Source: Gammaproteobacteria bacterium (GTDB lineage Bacteria > Gemmatimonadota > Gemmatimonadetes > Longimicrobiales > Gaopeijiaceae). From it: DNA of 64,000 nt. Position 1 is the stretch's first letter; every line of letters begins with the position of its first letter. The position numbers and the translations under genes are program-made. Of the stretch, positions 1 through 8,550 are shown piece after piece. The notes beneath the pieces are model-generated. The model worked only from the letters and a program-made list of their open reading frames with translations. It made no database searches and had not been told where the DNA came from. The stretch is taken from positions 1-64,000 of the forward strand of contig VXNP01000098.1 in NCBI GenBank assembly GCA_009840525.1, read 5' to 3'.

Positions 1-133
1 GGCTCACCCCGCACACCCCTGCCTCCCCCGGAACATCCGCCCCGGGAGCGAGCGCGCCGGCGGCCGCCAGCCGCTCGACCACGCGCGCGAGCGACAGGCT
101 ACGGGCTCTGTCCACGTTCGATTCTCCCGACAT
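1..133 (-). CDS. murE: MurE N-terminus, UDP-MurNAc-tripeptide synthetase (partial)
   Basis: This is a gene fragment cut by the left edge. The minus strand reads from an ATG at 133-131 as MSGESNVDRARSLSLARVVE, then a leucine/alanine-rich stretch, then PGEAGVCGVS. This resembles the N-terminus of Mur ligases of the MurE type, which begin with a 'LxxLLxxL' helix before the substrate-binding domain. It overlaps the 3' end of ftsI by 35 bp; an in-frame GTG at 115-113 is an alternative start. MurE adds the third amino acid to the peptidoglycan stem peptide in the cytoplasm, and it normally follows ftsI in the dcw cluster. The identification rests on this order and on about 44 residues, so it is good but not certain. 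Confidence 0.66.
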   Translation of the reverse strand, partial: MSGESNVDRARSLSLARVVERLAAAGALAPGADVPGEAGVCGVS

Positions 134-2066
134 CGATCGAAACGGTGTCGCCCTGCACGAGCAGCGTGCCCGCAACGGGCCAGGTGCCGAGCACGGGCCC
201 GGGGGCGTCCCAGACCACGCGCAGCCCGGCAGTGTGCAGCCGCCGCACCGCGGAGCGCGCCGACAGACCACGGACGTCCGGCACCACCACCTCGGTCCCC
301 TCCCCGCTCGCCCAGGCCGCAGGCTCGGAGCCGGGGGCTTCCGCACCGGCGAAGCGAATCACGGGGTTCTGCGGCGCGGGGCGGCGCGCCGCGTGGGCGA
401 GCACCCGCCGGTCCACGGGTGGCTGCTGGGCAGCCAGGATGCCCTCCATGGTGGCGCGGATGACCGGGGCGGCCGCCGCTCCGCCGTAGTAGACGCCCTC
501 GGGACCGTTCAGTTTCACGTACGCCAGCAATTGCGGATCCTCGGCCGGGAAGAAGCCGACGAAGGTGGCGAAATACTCGCCCTCGGCGTAGCCGCCGTCC
601 GCGCGGTACGCGCGACTGGTGCCGCTCTTGCCCGCCACCGCGAAGGAAGTCAGGCGTGCGCGGGTTCCTGTTCCCGACTCGGTGACGTCGACCAGCACCC
701 GGCTGATGTTACGGGCCACCCCGCTTTCGACGACCCGCCGAATAAGGCGCGGGTCGGGACGCTCGATCAGCGTTCCGTCGGCCGCCCGTACCTCGCGGAT
801 CAGCCTGGGCGCCATCAGGCGGCCGCCGTTGGCCAGCGCGCCATACGCCATCGCGAGCTGCAGCGGGCTGACGGAGATTTCGTAGCCGATGGCCAGGGAG
901 ACCGGTGACTGCAGGGACCAGTCCTCCGGCTTCCGCAGAACGCCCGAGGTCTCGCCCGGGATCGGCAGGCCGGTGGGCATGCCGAAGCCGAAGTCGCGCA
1001 GCATCTCGTATTGCTGGCGGTCGGAAAGGCGGTCGGCCACCTTGGCGACGCCCACGTTCGACGATACCCGCAGCGCGTCGGCCAGCGTCATCGTGCCGCC
1101 CTTGGGGTGCACGTCATTCAGGGTGCGCCCGGCGACATGCCAGGTGCCGTTGCCGATGTCGACGAGGTCCTCCAGCGTTCCCACGTCGCTGGACAGAATC
1201 GCCGCCACCGTGAAGGGCTTGAGCGTCGACCCGGGCTCGTTGGCGGTATTGATGGCCGCGAGACCGGCCGCGTCGCCGTCCCGGATCGAGACGACCGCCA
1301 GGACCTCGCCGGTGGCCGGATCCGTCAAGAGGATGTCCCCGCCGCTGGACCCCGTTGTTTCGATGGCTTCCTGAAGCTCCTCGCGGGCGATTTCCTGCAA
1401 ATCCACGTCGATGGTGAGTGAAACGCTTCCGCCCGGCACGGGCGGCCTTACCGGCACCGCGCGGCCCGGGAGTTCGACGCCGCTAGCGTCGCGAAGCGTC
1501 ATCTCCTCACCCGGACGTCCGGTAAGGACCCCGTCGTAGGACTCCTCGATGCCCCCCGCGCCGCTGCCGTCCAGGATCCCGCCCAATACACCCGCAACCA
1601 GGTCTCCGTGCGGCCGAAAGCGCTCGTAGTCGCGCCCCAGATAGACGCCCCGGATGTCCTCCAGTCCGGCGCGCACGGTGGTTGGATAGCGGCCCGGAAT
1701 GACGACCCACGCGTCATCGGAACTCGTGCGCCGCCGCGCCTCGGAGGGCGACAGGCCCAGTACGGACTGGAGCGCGGAGCTCGCCTCGGCCGCGAAGCCG
1801 TTCTCGTCGCGCCTCAGCTCGCCCGGCGCCAGGCCCACTTCCACCACCTCCCGGCTCTGGGCCAGCAGGACGCCGTCCCGGTCCAGGATGGAACCGCGGA
1901 TCGACGGAACCGGGCGTGACATCTGGTGCTGTTCGGCCGACCGCTGGCGCCACTCGGCGTTCTCCACCTGCAGCATGGCGGCGCGCCCGACGACGGTGCC
2001 GGCCGATACCAGCCATCCTATCAGGATCAGCCGCCGGGGCCATTGCGATCTTTGCGGAAGCCTCAT
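99..2066 (-). CDS. ftsI: Division transpeptidase FtsI / PBP with C-terminal PASTA domain
   Basis: This is a class B penicillin-binding protein that cross-links septal peptidoglycan in the periplasm. The 655-residue product has one N-terminal membrane anchor (about residues 12-32) and a PBP dimerisation domain (about 50-205). The transpeptidase domain follows, with all three catalytic motifs: STLK at 280-283 (nucleophile S280), SSN at 335-337 and KSGT at 480-483. A PASTA-like domain (VVVPDVRGLSARSAVRRL) occupies the last 55 residues or so, as in Spo VD/PBP2x-like members; E. coli FtsI lacks it. Its ATG overlaps the ftsL stop by 4 bp, so translation is probably coupled. Position between ftsL and murE supports the division role rather than elongation. 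Confidence 0.95.
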   Translation of the reverse strand: MRLPQRSQWPRRLILIGWLVSAGTVVGRAAMLQVENAEWRQRSAEQHQMSRPVPSIRGSILDRDGVLLAQSREVVEVGLAPGELRRDENGFAAEASSALQSVLGLSPSEARRRTSSDDAWVVIPGRYPTTVRAGLEDIRGVYLGRDYERFRPHGDLVAGVLGGILDGSGAGGIEESYDGVLTGRPGEEMTLRDASGVELPGRAVPVRPPVPGGSVSLTIDVDLQEIAREELQEAIETTGSSGGDILLTDPATGEVLAVVSIRDGDAAGLAAINTANEPGSTLKPFTVAAILSSDVGTLEDLVDIGNGTWHVAGRTLNDVHPKGGTMTLADALRVSSNVGVAKVADRLSDRQQYEMLRDFGFGMPTGLPIPGETSGVLRKPEDWSLQSPVSLAIGYEISVSPLQLAMAYGALANGGRLMAPRLIREVRAADGTLIERPDPRLIRRVVESGVARNISRVLVDVTESGTGTRARLTSFAVAGKSGTSRAYRADGGYAEGEYFATFVGFFPAEDPQLLAYVKLNGPEGVYYGGAAAAPVIRATMEGILAAQQPPVDRRVLAHAARRPAPQNPVIRFAGAEAPGSEPAAWASGEGTEVVVPDVRGLSARSAVRRLHTAGLRVVWDAPGPVLGTWPVAGTLLVQGDTVSIDVGRIERGQSP

Positions 2067-2362
2067 GGGTTCACTCCCGACAGGTAGACGATTTCATCGG
2101 CGGCCGGATTGTGCATGCCCAGACGCTCGCGCGCTTCCGGGACGACGCGGCCCCGGCTCTCCAGATACTGGATCTCCCCGAGCAAGTCCTTTCGGACCGC
2201 CGACACCACCTCGATCTCCTGACCCACATCGTGCAGATCCTCCAACACCTCCAGGGCTCGCATCTGGCGCCATGTGACCACGCTGAGGGAGGCCAGCAGG
2301 GCTCCTATCGCGATCGCCACTCGCTTCGAGTCGCTCATCCGTCTCACGATGTCTTCCTCCAC
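2063..2362 (-). CDS. ftsL: FtsL-like cell division protein
   Basis: This small bitopic protein of 99 residues has a short basic cytoplasmic tail and one membrane segment (about residues 13-27, VAIAIGALLASLSVVTW). A predicted periplasmic coiled coil (about 35-75) follows, ending in a conserved-looking RVVPEARERLGMHNP motif. The motif is typical of FtsL/DivIC family proteins, which form a septal complex with FtsB and FtsQ and help to activate FtsI/FtsW. The gene overlaps the end of rsmH by 19 bp and the start of ftsI by 4 bp. Sequence conservation in this family is weak, so position in the dcw cluster carries much of the identification. Confidence 0.85.
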   Translation of the reverse strand: MEEDIVRRMSDSKRVAIAIGALLASLSVVTWRQMRALEVLEDLHDVGQEIEVVSAVRKDLLGEIQYLESRGRVVPEARERLGMHNPAADEIVYLSGVNP

Positions 2363-3303
2363 GCGCGCAGGCGTGCGCTCCGGGCACGGGGGTTCGCCGA
2401 GGTTTCAGTTGGAGCGGGCCGCACCGGACGGCGCACGAGCGTCTCTCCCGCGGCCCGGCCGGCGCAAACGCACACCGGGAGCGCGGGGGGACAGGTGCAG
2501 TCGCGGCTCCACTCGCGGAACCGGTTCTTGACTTCGCGATCCTCGAGCGAGTGATAGGAGATCACCGCCATCCGTCCGCCCGCGTCCATGGTGTCGCGCA
2601 GGGTGTCGAGGCCTTCCCGCAGCGCCCCCAGCTCGTCGTTCACCTCCAGGCGCAGCGCCTGGAAGACGCGCGCCTTGTCGCGAGGCGCCGGCGACCGTCC
2701 CATCGCGGCGCGCAGCGCTCCCACGAGATCGTCGCTGACGGCAAACGGGCGCGTCCTCCGCCGGCGCACGATCCGGCGCGCCAGCCGGTGCGCCCCGCGA
2801 TGCTCGCCCAGCTCCCGAAAGACACGCGCCAGATCTCCTTCGTCGTAGCTGTTGAGCACGTCGGCGGCGCTCGCCGTGCGCGCATCGCTCCCGTCCATGC
2901 GCATGTCCAGCGGCACCCCGCGGCGGAACGCGAACCCCCGCCGGTCGTGATCCAGTTGCCGCGAGCTCACGCCCAGGTCGAGCAGCACCCCGCTCACGGC
3001 GCCCTCGTCGAGTTCAGGGGCACGCGCGGCGTGGCGGAAGTCGGAAAGAAGGAAGCGTACCCGGTCACCGAACGGCGCGAGGGTCCGTTCGGCCTCTGCG
3101 AGCGCTCCCGGATCGCGGTCCACCGCGACCAGGTGGACCCCGGGAGCCCGCTCCAGGATCGCGCGCGCGTGTCCTCCACCTCCCACGGTGCCGTCCACGA
3201 ACAGCCCGCCGCGCTCGGGCTCGAGAAGCGCGAGCACTTCCCGCACCAGCACCGGCGTGTGATAGTCCTGGATGCCGGGATCATCGTCCGCTCGCCTCCG
3301 CAC
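2344..3303 (-). CDS. rsmH: 16S rRNA (cytosine-1402-N4) methyltransferase RsmH
   Basis: This cytoplasmic SAM-dependent enzyme N4-methylates C1402 in the decoding centre of 16S rRNA. The product begins close to the family landmark YHTPVLVREVL and has the SAM loop VDGTVGGGGHA, followed by the VDRDP acidic strand. Further on are the DLGVSSRQLD and FRRGVPLDMRMD motifs and the C-terminal ISYHSLEDREVKNRF motif. I chose the GTG at 3303-3301, 8 bp after the mraZ stop. An upstream ATG at 3372 would add 23 unconserved residues and overlap mraZ. The length (about 319 residues) fits the family. It is co-transcribed with mraZ and ftsL. Confidence 0.95.
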   Translation of the reverse strand: MRRRADDDPGIQDYHTPVLVREVLALLEPERGGLFVDGTVGGGGHARAILERAPGVHLVAVDRDPGALAEAERTLAPFGDRVRFLLSDFRHAARAPELDEGAVSGVLLDLGVSSRQLDHDRRGFAFRRGVPLDMRMDGSDARTASAADVLNSYDEGDLARVFRELGEHRGAHRLARRIVRRRRTRPFAVSDDLVGALRAAMGRSPAPRDKARVFQALRLEVNDELGALREGLDTLRDTMDAGGRMAVISYHSLEDREVKNRFREWSRDCTCPPALPVCVCAGRAAGETLVRRPVRPAPTETSANPRARSARLRAWRKTS

Positions 3304-3310
3304 GCGCCGC

Positions 3311-3742
3311 TCATCCGAAGATCTTGTGCACGAACTCGGAGGCGTCGGGCGCGCCGTCCTCGAGATGCGCATCGAAGAGTCCGGGGTTCCAGATCTCGAT
3401 CCGGTCCAGTGAGCCCACCACGAGCACCTCGCCTTCCAGGGAAGCCGCCTCCTTCAGCCATCCGGGAATCAGAAACCGGCCGAGCTTGTCGGGCGTGACC
3501 TCGACCGCGAACGAGGTGATGCGGCGCACGAACGCGTCGGCGTCGCGATCCGAGCGCCGGTATTCCATGAGGCGGTCCTGAATCGTCTCCCACGCTGCGC
3601 CGGGGAACAGGGTCAGCGCAGGCGTCTGGTACTGGAGCAGCACGAGAGATCCGTCCCCCGCGGCACGCCGCAGCGGAACCGGCAGACTCAGACGACCCTT
3701 GTCGTCGAGACGTTTCTCGTAGCGCCCCAGAAAGCCGTTCAC
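3311..3742 (-). CDS. mraZ: MraZ transcriptional regulator
   Basis: This is the first gene of the division cluster. The 143-residue product has the two tandem AbrB-like half domains of MraZ: YEKRLDDKGRLSLP near residues 8-21 and VTPDKLGRFLIPGWL near 77-91, each with the D-K-x-R/G core. MraZ oligomerises into a ring, binds repeats upstream of its own promoter, and represses or tunes the mra/dcw operon in species where it has been studied. The length is normal. Two GATTGTGG repeats just upstream are candidate binding sites, listed separately. Confidence 0.95.
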   Translation of the reverse strand: MNGFLGRYEKRLDDKGRLSLPVPLRRAAGDGSLVLLQYQTPALTLFPGAAWETIQDRLMEYRRSDRDADAFVRRITSFAVEVTPDKLGRFLIPGWLKEAASLEGEVLVVGSLDRIEIWNPGLFDAHLEDGAPDASEFVHKIFG

Positions 3743-3800
3743 GGTGGTCGATTGTGGGTTAAAATGGATGATTGTGGAGACTGGGGGGAATCATAAGGAA
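3743..3800. promoter_or_regulatory. Region upstream of mraZ with candidate MraZ boxes
   Basis: The 5' region of mraZ contains GATTGTGG at 3750-3757 and again at 3770-3777, 20 bp apart, followed by a G-run at 3782-3788. MraZ proteins bind short G-rich direct repeats upstream of their own gene, so these are candidate autoregulatory sites. The repeats are read on the strand opposite to mraZ, and no clear -35/-10 pair is visible, so the assignment is weak. Confidence 0.3.
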
Positions 3801-3934
3801 GGCAATGGGGAACGCGCAAGCCCGGCGGGCGAACGAAATCAGACGGGGGCGAACGCGGTTGCGGAGCGTGCCCCGCAGCTCGCCAGGAACGGCCCGTCTT
3901 GTGCGCGGGGAGGCGCCGTCCCGAATTCGGGGCA

Positions 3935-3967
3935 AGAAAAAGGCGCCGCGGACGAATCCGCGGCGCC
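3935..3967 (-). terminator. Intrinsic terminator after the TPR gene
   Basis: A perfect 11-bp stem (GGCGCCGCGGA at 3942-3952, its complement at 3957-3967) closes a CGAA tetraloop. On the minus strand it is followed by a T-rich run, TTTTTCTT. It lies 26 bp beyond the stop of the TPR gene at 3994 and separates that gene from the mra operon promoter region. Confidence 0.85.
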
Positions 3968-3993
3968 ATGGCTGCGAGCGGGGCGTCCTGGCG

Positions 3994-5730
3994 CTACTCC
4001 CCTCCCCCGCGCCGGATGATGGCGTCCTGAATGTCGACGTACGTCTGCGCCGCCCCGAGAATCTCGGTCAGGTTGATCGAATCCACGGTAGCGGCGTACG
4101 CACGGCCGAGCTCAAACAGCTGGAGGGCTTGCTGGAAGATCGGCAGTGACTGGCGGGCGGAATCGATGGTGTTGGGCTCCTGGACCGAAAGGCCGTGGTT
4201 GTAGAGCGACCACCCGTGCCAGAAGTTCAACTGTGAGGCCATCTGCTCGGACACTTCGAACTCGCTCTTGGCAGTCTCGAGGATGTTGGCCGCGAAGGTG
4301 AACTGCTGAACCTGCACGCCGTCGTTGTACGCCTTCCCGAACAGCAGGTTCGCCATCATGTCCGCGGACTGTTCGCCGCGATCCACGGCCTCCTTGAGGA
4401 ACGTGATGGCCTCGTCGACCTCATCGGCCTCCAGGAGCCAGCTTCCCTGGCGGGCGGACAGGTTCGGGTAGTCCGGATCGGCTCCCTTCGCGCTCTCGAG
4501 CGCCGCGATCGCCTCTTCCAGACGGTCGTTGCGCTGCAGGGCGTCGGCCAGCCGTGACCAGAGCGAGGCCTCCTGGGGATGCACCTGCACCGCGCGCTGG
4601 GCGAAGTCGACGGCGCCCGGATCGCCGAGCTGCATGTAGGCGGCGATGACGTTGGACAACTGGGCGGGAGTGGTCTCCTCGCCACGGTCGTCGAAGACGC
4701 GCGTATACGCTTCGATGGCCCTCCGGTAAAGCATCTCGACCTCGGCGTTGGGTTCGCTCTGGCCCTCCATCGCGCGGCCTGCGGCCGTGAAGGCAAAGCC
4801 GCCAAGTTGCTGCCACAGGTCGACGTTGGTGTCATCCATGGCGATGCCCTCCTCGATGAGGGTCATCGCGCCCCTTGGATTTCCTGCGGTCGCGAGCTCG
4901 TACGCCACGTTCATGCGAACGGCCGCGTTACCCGGGTTGAGTTCGAGATAAGCGGAGTAGTGCTGCAGGGACTCCTCATCCATGCCGAATTCGGCGGAGA
5001 GCATCCCGGCGAACTGGAGCGCGTTCTCGTTGAAAGGGTTGAGGTCTAGCACGCGCATCATTTCGTCGAGACCTTCCTGACGATCACCCAGCTCCATCAC
5101 GGCTCGGGCGCGGGCATAGCGCGAACCCTCCGAATCGGGGTTGCCCTCGATCGCCCGGTCGCAGTTCTGGAGGGCGTTGGCCCACTGCTGGCTGCCGAAG
5201 TACTCCTGGCAGATGGCCGCAAAGCGCAACTGCTCCACGTATCCGTCGAATACGCCGAAGATGTGTTGCGCGGCGAGTTCGTCGCCGTCGTCATCCGGAA
5301 CGGTGAAATCGTCCACCGTGAAGGTCTCGCCGGATGCCACGCTCACGAACTGGATAGCGGTCAGGGTCCAGTCGTCCTGCCCTTCCGTGTAGTTCGCGCA
5401 CATGACCAGCTCGGCGTTGATCTGGGTCGCGAGCTGGCGCGAGCGGATGCAGTTCAGGTCGTCGCGGTCGATGTCGAACTGACGCATGGCGTCGCGGATT
5501 TCGTTGCGCTCGACCGGCTCGTGGGTGGGCAGCCGGTTGATGAGGTCGCGAAGCTCTTCGGCCACGTCCTCTCCGAAGCCCCGGCCGGTGTCCTCTCCCG
5601 GGAAGAGGTCGGGGATCATGACCCTGAAGCGTCCCTGCACTTCCTGCTGCGCCGACGCGAGCGCCGGCAGGAACAGGAACGCCGCAAGCAACGCAACTCC
5701 CAGCCGGGGAAATGCCAACCTGAAGAACAT
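3994..5730 (-). CDS. Secreted TPR-repeat protein
   Basis: The product is about 578 residues with a signal peptide (MFFRLAFPRLGVALLAAFLF, then ALASAQ). The following region (VMIPDLFPGEDTG...) resembles the FlgO/TolB-N-like domain that precedes TPRs in some secreted bacterial proteins. Several TPR units come after it, for example around NPDSEGSRYARARAVMELGD, NPGNAAVRMNVAYELATAGN and HPQEASLWSRLADALQRND. It is probably periplasmic and a protein-protein scaffold; the partner is unknown. I chose the ATG at 5730, which has AGGAG just upstream, over one 17 codons earlier. It is transcribed alone and ends in a strong terminator. Confidence 0.85.
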   Translation of the reverse strand: MFFRLAFPRLGVALLAAFLFLPALASAQQEVQGRFRVMIPDLFPGEDTGRGFGEDVAEELRDLINRLPTHEPVERNEIRDAMRQFDIDRDDLNCIRSRQLATQINAELVMCANYTEGQDDWTLTAIQFVSVASGETFTVDDFTVPDDDGDELAAQHIFGVFDGYVEQLRFAAICQEYFGSQQWANALQNCDRAIEGNPDSEGSRYARARAVMELGDRQEGLDEMMRVLDLNPFNENALQFAGMLSAEFGMDEESLQHYSAYLELNPGNAAVRMNVAYELATAGNPRGAMTLIEEGIAMDDTNVDLWQQLGGFAFTAAGRAMEGQSEPNAEVEMLYRRAIEAYTRVFDDRGEETTPAQLSNVIAAYMQLGDPGAVDFAQRAVQVHPQEASLWSRLADALQRNDRLEEAIAALESAKGADPDYPNLSARQGSWLLEADEVDEAITFLKEAVDRGEQSADMMANLLFGKAYNDGVQVQQFTFAANILETAKSEFEVSEQMASQLNFWHGWSLYNHGLSVQEPNTIDSARQSLPIFQQALQLFELGRAYAATVDSINLTEILGAAQTYVDIQDAIIRRGGGE

Positions 5731-5914
5731 CGCTCCTAACTCCGCCAAGGTTACCCGGAAAGCTATGCAAACTATACCCACGCGCGGGAGGCGGTCAACC
5801 GACCCCGAAATACAAAGGGGGCGTTGACACGCAGCGCGTCAAGAGCGAACCGGATTGGCCATCGGAGCCCCGCCGGCACGGTGTTCGATTTTTCCTGTAA
5901 CCCGGGCGGGCGCG

Positions 5915-6337
5915 TCAGGATCCCCGGCGCGCGGGAAGCGGCCCCTCATGGGCGCGGATGCGGTTCGCGAGGCCGGACGAAATCCGCTGGCTCGCCCCGG
6001 CGCCATAGTCGTACATCACCTGGACGGTGCTGCCCGAAACCAGCAGCCGCCCCTCGCTCGACCGCACCTCGTATTCCATGACGAAGTGTTTCTTGCCGAG
6101 AACGGATACTCGCGTGCCCACGGTGAGGCGGTCGGGATAGAGCACCCGCGCGTGATAGCGGATGCGGGCCTCGGCGAGGATGTAGTCCACATCTTCCGGC
6201 GTGCGGCGCCCCGCAATCTCCCGCCAATAGGCTGCGCGCGCCTCCTCGAAGTAGGACAGCGCCCTGGAGTGATGGGCGTGGCCGCCCACGTCGATGTCCT
6301 GGAACCGGACCTGCACCGGTTGCTCGAAGCGAAACAC
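5915..6337 (-). CDS. Acyl-CoA thioesterase, 4HBT/YbgC-like
   Basis: This 140-residue single hot-dog domain carries the 4HBT signature VRFQDIDVGGHAHHSRALSY near residues 10-29, where the aspartate is the usual catalytic residue. The following ARIRYHARVLYPDRLTVGTR segment also matches the family. These enzymes hydrolyse acyl-CoA thioesters in the cytoplasm; YbgC members act on short chains or associate with the Tol-Pal system, while FadM members act on long chains. The substrate cannot be read from sequence. The gene stands alone between a terminator upstream (6373-6409) and a gap of about 185 bp downstream. Confidence 0.85.
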   Translation of the reverse strand: MFRFEQPVQVRFQDIDVGGHAHHSRALSYFEEARAAYWREIAGRRTPEDVDYILAEARIRYHARVLYPDRLTVGTRVSVLGKKHFVMEYEVRSSEGRLLVSGSTVQVMYDYGAGASQRISSGLANRIRAHEGPLPARRGS

Positions 6338-6372
6338 CCGACCTCAGCGGCTCCGACGGAACGCGGACGCAA

Positions 6373-6409
6373 ACATCCCCGGCCCGGCGACCTTCCGGGC
6401 CGGGGATGT
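6373..6409 (-). terminator. Intrinsic terminator after the DUF4097 gene
   Basis: A perfect 15-bp stem (ACATCCCCGGCCCGG at 6373-6387 and its complement at 6395-6409) encloses a 7-nt loop. It lies 10 bp past the stop of the DUF4097 gene. Only a short T-stretch (TTTG) follows on the minus strand, so termination may be less efficient than at 3935-3967. Confidence 0.7.
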
Positions 6410-6419
6410 TGCCCGGATG

Positions 6420-7511
6420 TCAGCGGCCCAGGACGCGGATGGACCCCGAACCCGTGTCGACCACGATGTTGCCCCGGCCGTCACCGATGGTGCCGCGCAG
6501 ATAGGTGCGCCGCCGCGTGCTTTCATCGATCGGGACTTCCACGTCGATCCTGCCACTGCCCGTGTCCACCTCCATCTGCGCGCCCAGGTCGCCCGGGACG
6601 CGCAGGGTCACGCCGCCCGACCCGGTGTCCACCTCCAGCCGCTCGACATCGGCGACCAGGTCCACTTCCACGCTGCCGCTGCCGGTGTCCAACATGATGT
6701 CCGGCGCCTCCACGGCCAGCAAGGTAATGCGACCCGACCCGGTGTCCACCTCCACCGATTCCGAACGGATGTCCGAGCCGTGCACGCTTCCTGAACCCGT
6801 GTCGACGAGCACGCGCTCCCCGGCCACGCCATCCAGCGTGACCTGTCCCGAGCCGGTATCGACGTCCAGGTCCCCGTTCGCGCCCGCCACCCGCACCGAT
6901 CCCGATCCGGTATCGATGCTCAGGCTGCCGGAGGTGCCCGCCGATTCGACCGAACCCGACTGGGTATCGAGTTCCAGATCCCCTTCGACATCGCGAGCCT
7001 CCGTGGCGCCCGCGCCCAGGTACAGCGAGAAGCGCTGGCCGGGGGGCACCGCGATGGTGAGGTCGGCCCAGGCCTCGAGGCCGCTGCCCGAACTCCGGAT
7101 GTCCACCCTGTCGCCACGCGACAATCCGCCGTGGCCGAAGGTGCCGTCGCCCCGGACCCGGACCTGGGTTCGGGAGTTGCCGCCCATGTCGCTGTAGATA
7201 ACGCGGTCGGAGGGATAGCGGACACGCAGGGTCTGCACGCCTCGAATCTCGCCGGACTCGACGGTCAGGGTTTCCGCGTCGGCACCCCGCGCATTCACGG
7301 TCACGACTACGTCGTTGCCCGTTGCCGGGACGACGCTCACCTCGCCCGCCAGGTTGTACACGGCGACATGGCTGCCTGCAATGCGGTATTCCTGTTGCGA
7401 CGCCTGGACTGCGGTTCCGTCCATCGCCGACAGGGCGACCACCGCCGCGGCCACCGCCCCTCCCGCCCAGATGAGCTTCCTGTTCCTGCTGTGTCCGGCT
7501 GTCTTCGTCAT
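6420..7511 (-). CDS. Secreted DUF4097-type protein with nine DTGSG repeats
   Basis: The 363-residue product starts at ATG 7511 with GGAGG 8 bp upstream; the longer open frame to 7781 lacks coding character. It has a signal peptide or membrane anchor (about residues 11-30), then a region of short beta strands. Nine copies of a (V/L/I)DTGSG(S/R/Q/G)(V/I)-type motif follow (the first copy has DTQSG), spaced about 20 residues apart, each with hydrophobic strand residues on both sides. This fits the DUF4097/DUF4098 putative-adhesin family, thought to form a right-handed beta helix or beta roll. A periplasmic or surface location is likely. No ligand or enzymatic residues are visible. A hairpin terminator follows. 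Confidence 0.85.
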   Translation of the reverse strand: MTKTAGHSRNRKLIWAGGAVAAAVVALSAMDGTAVQASQQEYRIAGSHVAVYNLAGEVSVVPATGNDVVVTVNARGADAETLTVESGEIRGVQTLRVRYPSDRVIYSDMGGNSRTQVRVRGDGTFGHGGLSRGDRVDIRSSGSGLEAWADLTIAVPPGQRFSLYLGAGATEARDVEGDLELDTQSGSVESAGTSGSLSIDTGSGSVRVAGANGDLDVDTGSGQVTLDGVAGERVLVDTGSGSVHGSDIRSESVEVDTGSGRITLLAVEAPDIMLDTGSGSVEVDLVADVERLEVDTGSGGVTLRVPGDLGAQMEVDTGSGRIDVEVPIDESTRRRTYLRGTIGDGRGNIVVDTGSGSIRVLGR

Positions 7512-7644
7512 CGATTTCCTCCGTGAGTCCGGATGCCGCCGGGCCGGGGAGCTACCGTCGGCTACGCTATGCTGTCGCGGCACGCCGCGAGGCCTCGGGC
7601 GCGGGCGCGGCGAGGTCTGGCGGCTTCGTTGGCGCCCGTACGTG

Positions 7645-8544
7645 CTAGCGGGCGCGAAGTGTCGCGGGCGCGGATGCGGGCCCGCCGCCCTTCCGGGCTT
7701 CACGCGACAGCTCGACCAGGAGACGGTGGGCGGCGTCCGCCCTGGACGTCCAGAAGCGGGAAACGGCTTCGGCTTCTGCACGGTAGCCCTCGTGCACTCC
7801 GCGCCAGCGGGCGGCCTCCCGGCCGAGCCAATCGAGCGTGTCCTCGGGACTCGAGGAGAGTAGCGCCTTCAGCACGAAGCGGCGCTCCCCGGCGCGTCGC
7901 CCGAGCCCCACGTCGCCGGCGCAGCGCGCCAGGTCCGCGCGCGTCAGGAGCATGCCGGTGCGCACCGGCGTGGTCAGCTGGCTGAGGAAGGCCTCTCCTC
8001 CGGTTACGCGCGGATCCTCCAGAGGCGGCGCCTCGCGCAGGTGCAGGGGCAGCCGGTCCGGCGCGCCGAGTTCCGCAGCCTCGGAGAGAAGGGCGGCGCC
8101 CAGCAGTTCGGCCCATTGCCGATAGAAGGGGTGTGCGATCTCGCCTACGGCGTGCAGGTAGGGCGGCAGCCAGGAGAGCAGATGCTCCCAGAGGAGGGCC
8201 TTGCGGCTCTCGCGGCGCAGAATCCGGCCCGCTCCGGCAGACTCCCGCGCTTCGGCGTCCGCAAGCCCCGCATACAGGCCCAGCAGCGCGCTCAGGTGAT
8301 CCGGCTCGCCGGGCACCTCGCTGCCCAGCGCGCGCCAGAAGCCCGCCACCCGGTCGGCGGCCTCGCCGCCCAGCATCCCGTCCGCGCCGACGTGGAACGA
8401 GGCGAAGGGATACAGCTGGAAGAGGAAGAGCTCGGTGTGGTCGGCCGGGCGCGGGAGTTCCGGCAGGTCGAGGGCGCACGCGATGGGGGCGTGGGCGGGG
8501 TGCGGAGGCTCGGCCAGCGTCGCCAGCGCGCGGATGACCTCCAC
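7645..8544 (-). CDS. TorD/DmsD-like molybdoenzyme chaperone
   Basis: This 299-residue, mostly helical protein is encoded 6 bp after the catalytic molybdoenzyme gene. It carries the TorD-family landmarks: an N-terminal YPFASFHVGADGMLGG region, a central LLWEHLLSWLPPYLHAV segment (family pattern E-H-x5-W-x-P) and a following HPFYRQWAELLGAAL helix. TorD/DmsD chaperones bind the apo-catalytic subunit and hold it for cofactor insertion. The protein is longer than typical family members (about 200 residues), with an extra C-terminal region of roughly 100 residues (ERRFVLKALLSSSPEDTLDW onward) of unknown role. Context and motifs agree. Confidence 0.8.
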   Translation of the reverse strand: MEVIRALATLAEPPHPAHAPIACALDLPELPRPADHTELFLFQLYPFASFHVGADGMLGGEAADRVAGFWRALGSEVPGEPDHLSALLGLYAGLADAEARESAGAGRILRRESRKALLWEHLLSWLPPYLHAVGEIAHPFYRQWAELLGAALLSEAAELGAPDRLPLHLREAPPLEDPRVTGGEAFLSQLTTPVRTGMLLTRADLARCAGDVGLGRRAGERRFVLKALLSSSPEDTLDWLGREAARWRGVHEGYRAEAEAVSRFWTSRADAAHRLLVELSREARKGGGPASAPATLRAR

Positions 8545-8550
8545 GAGGTG

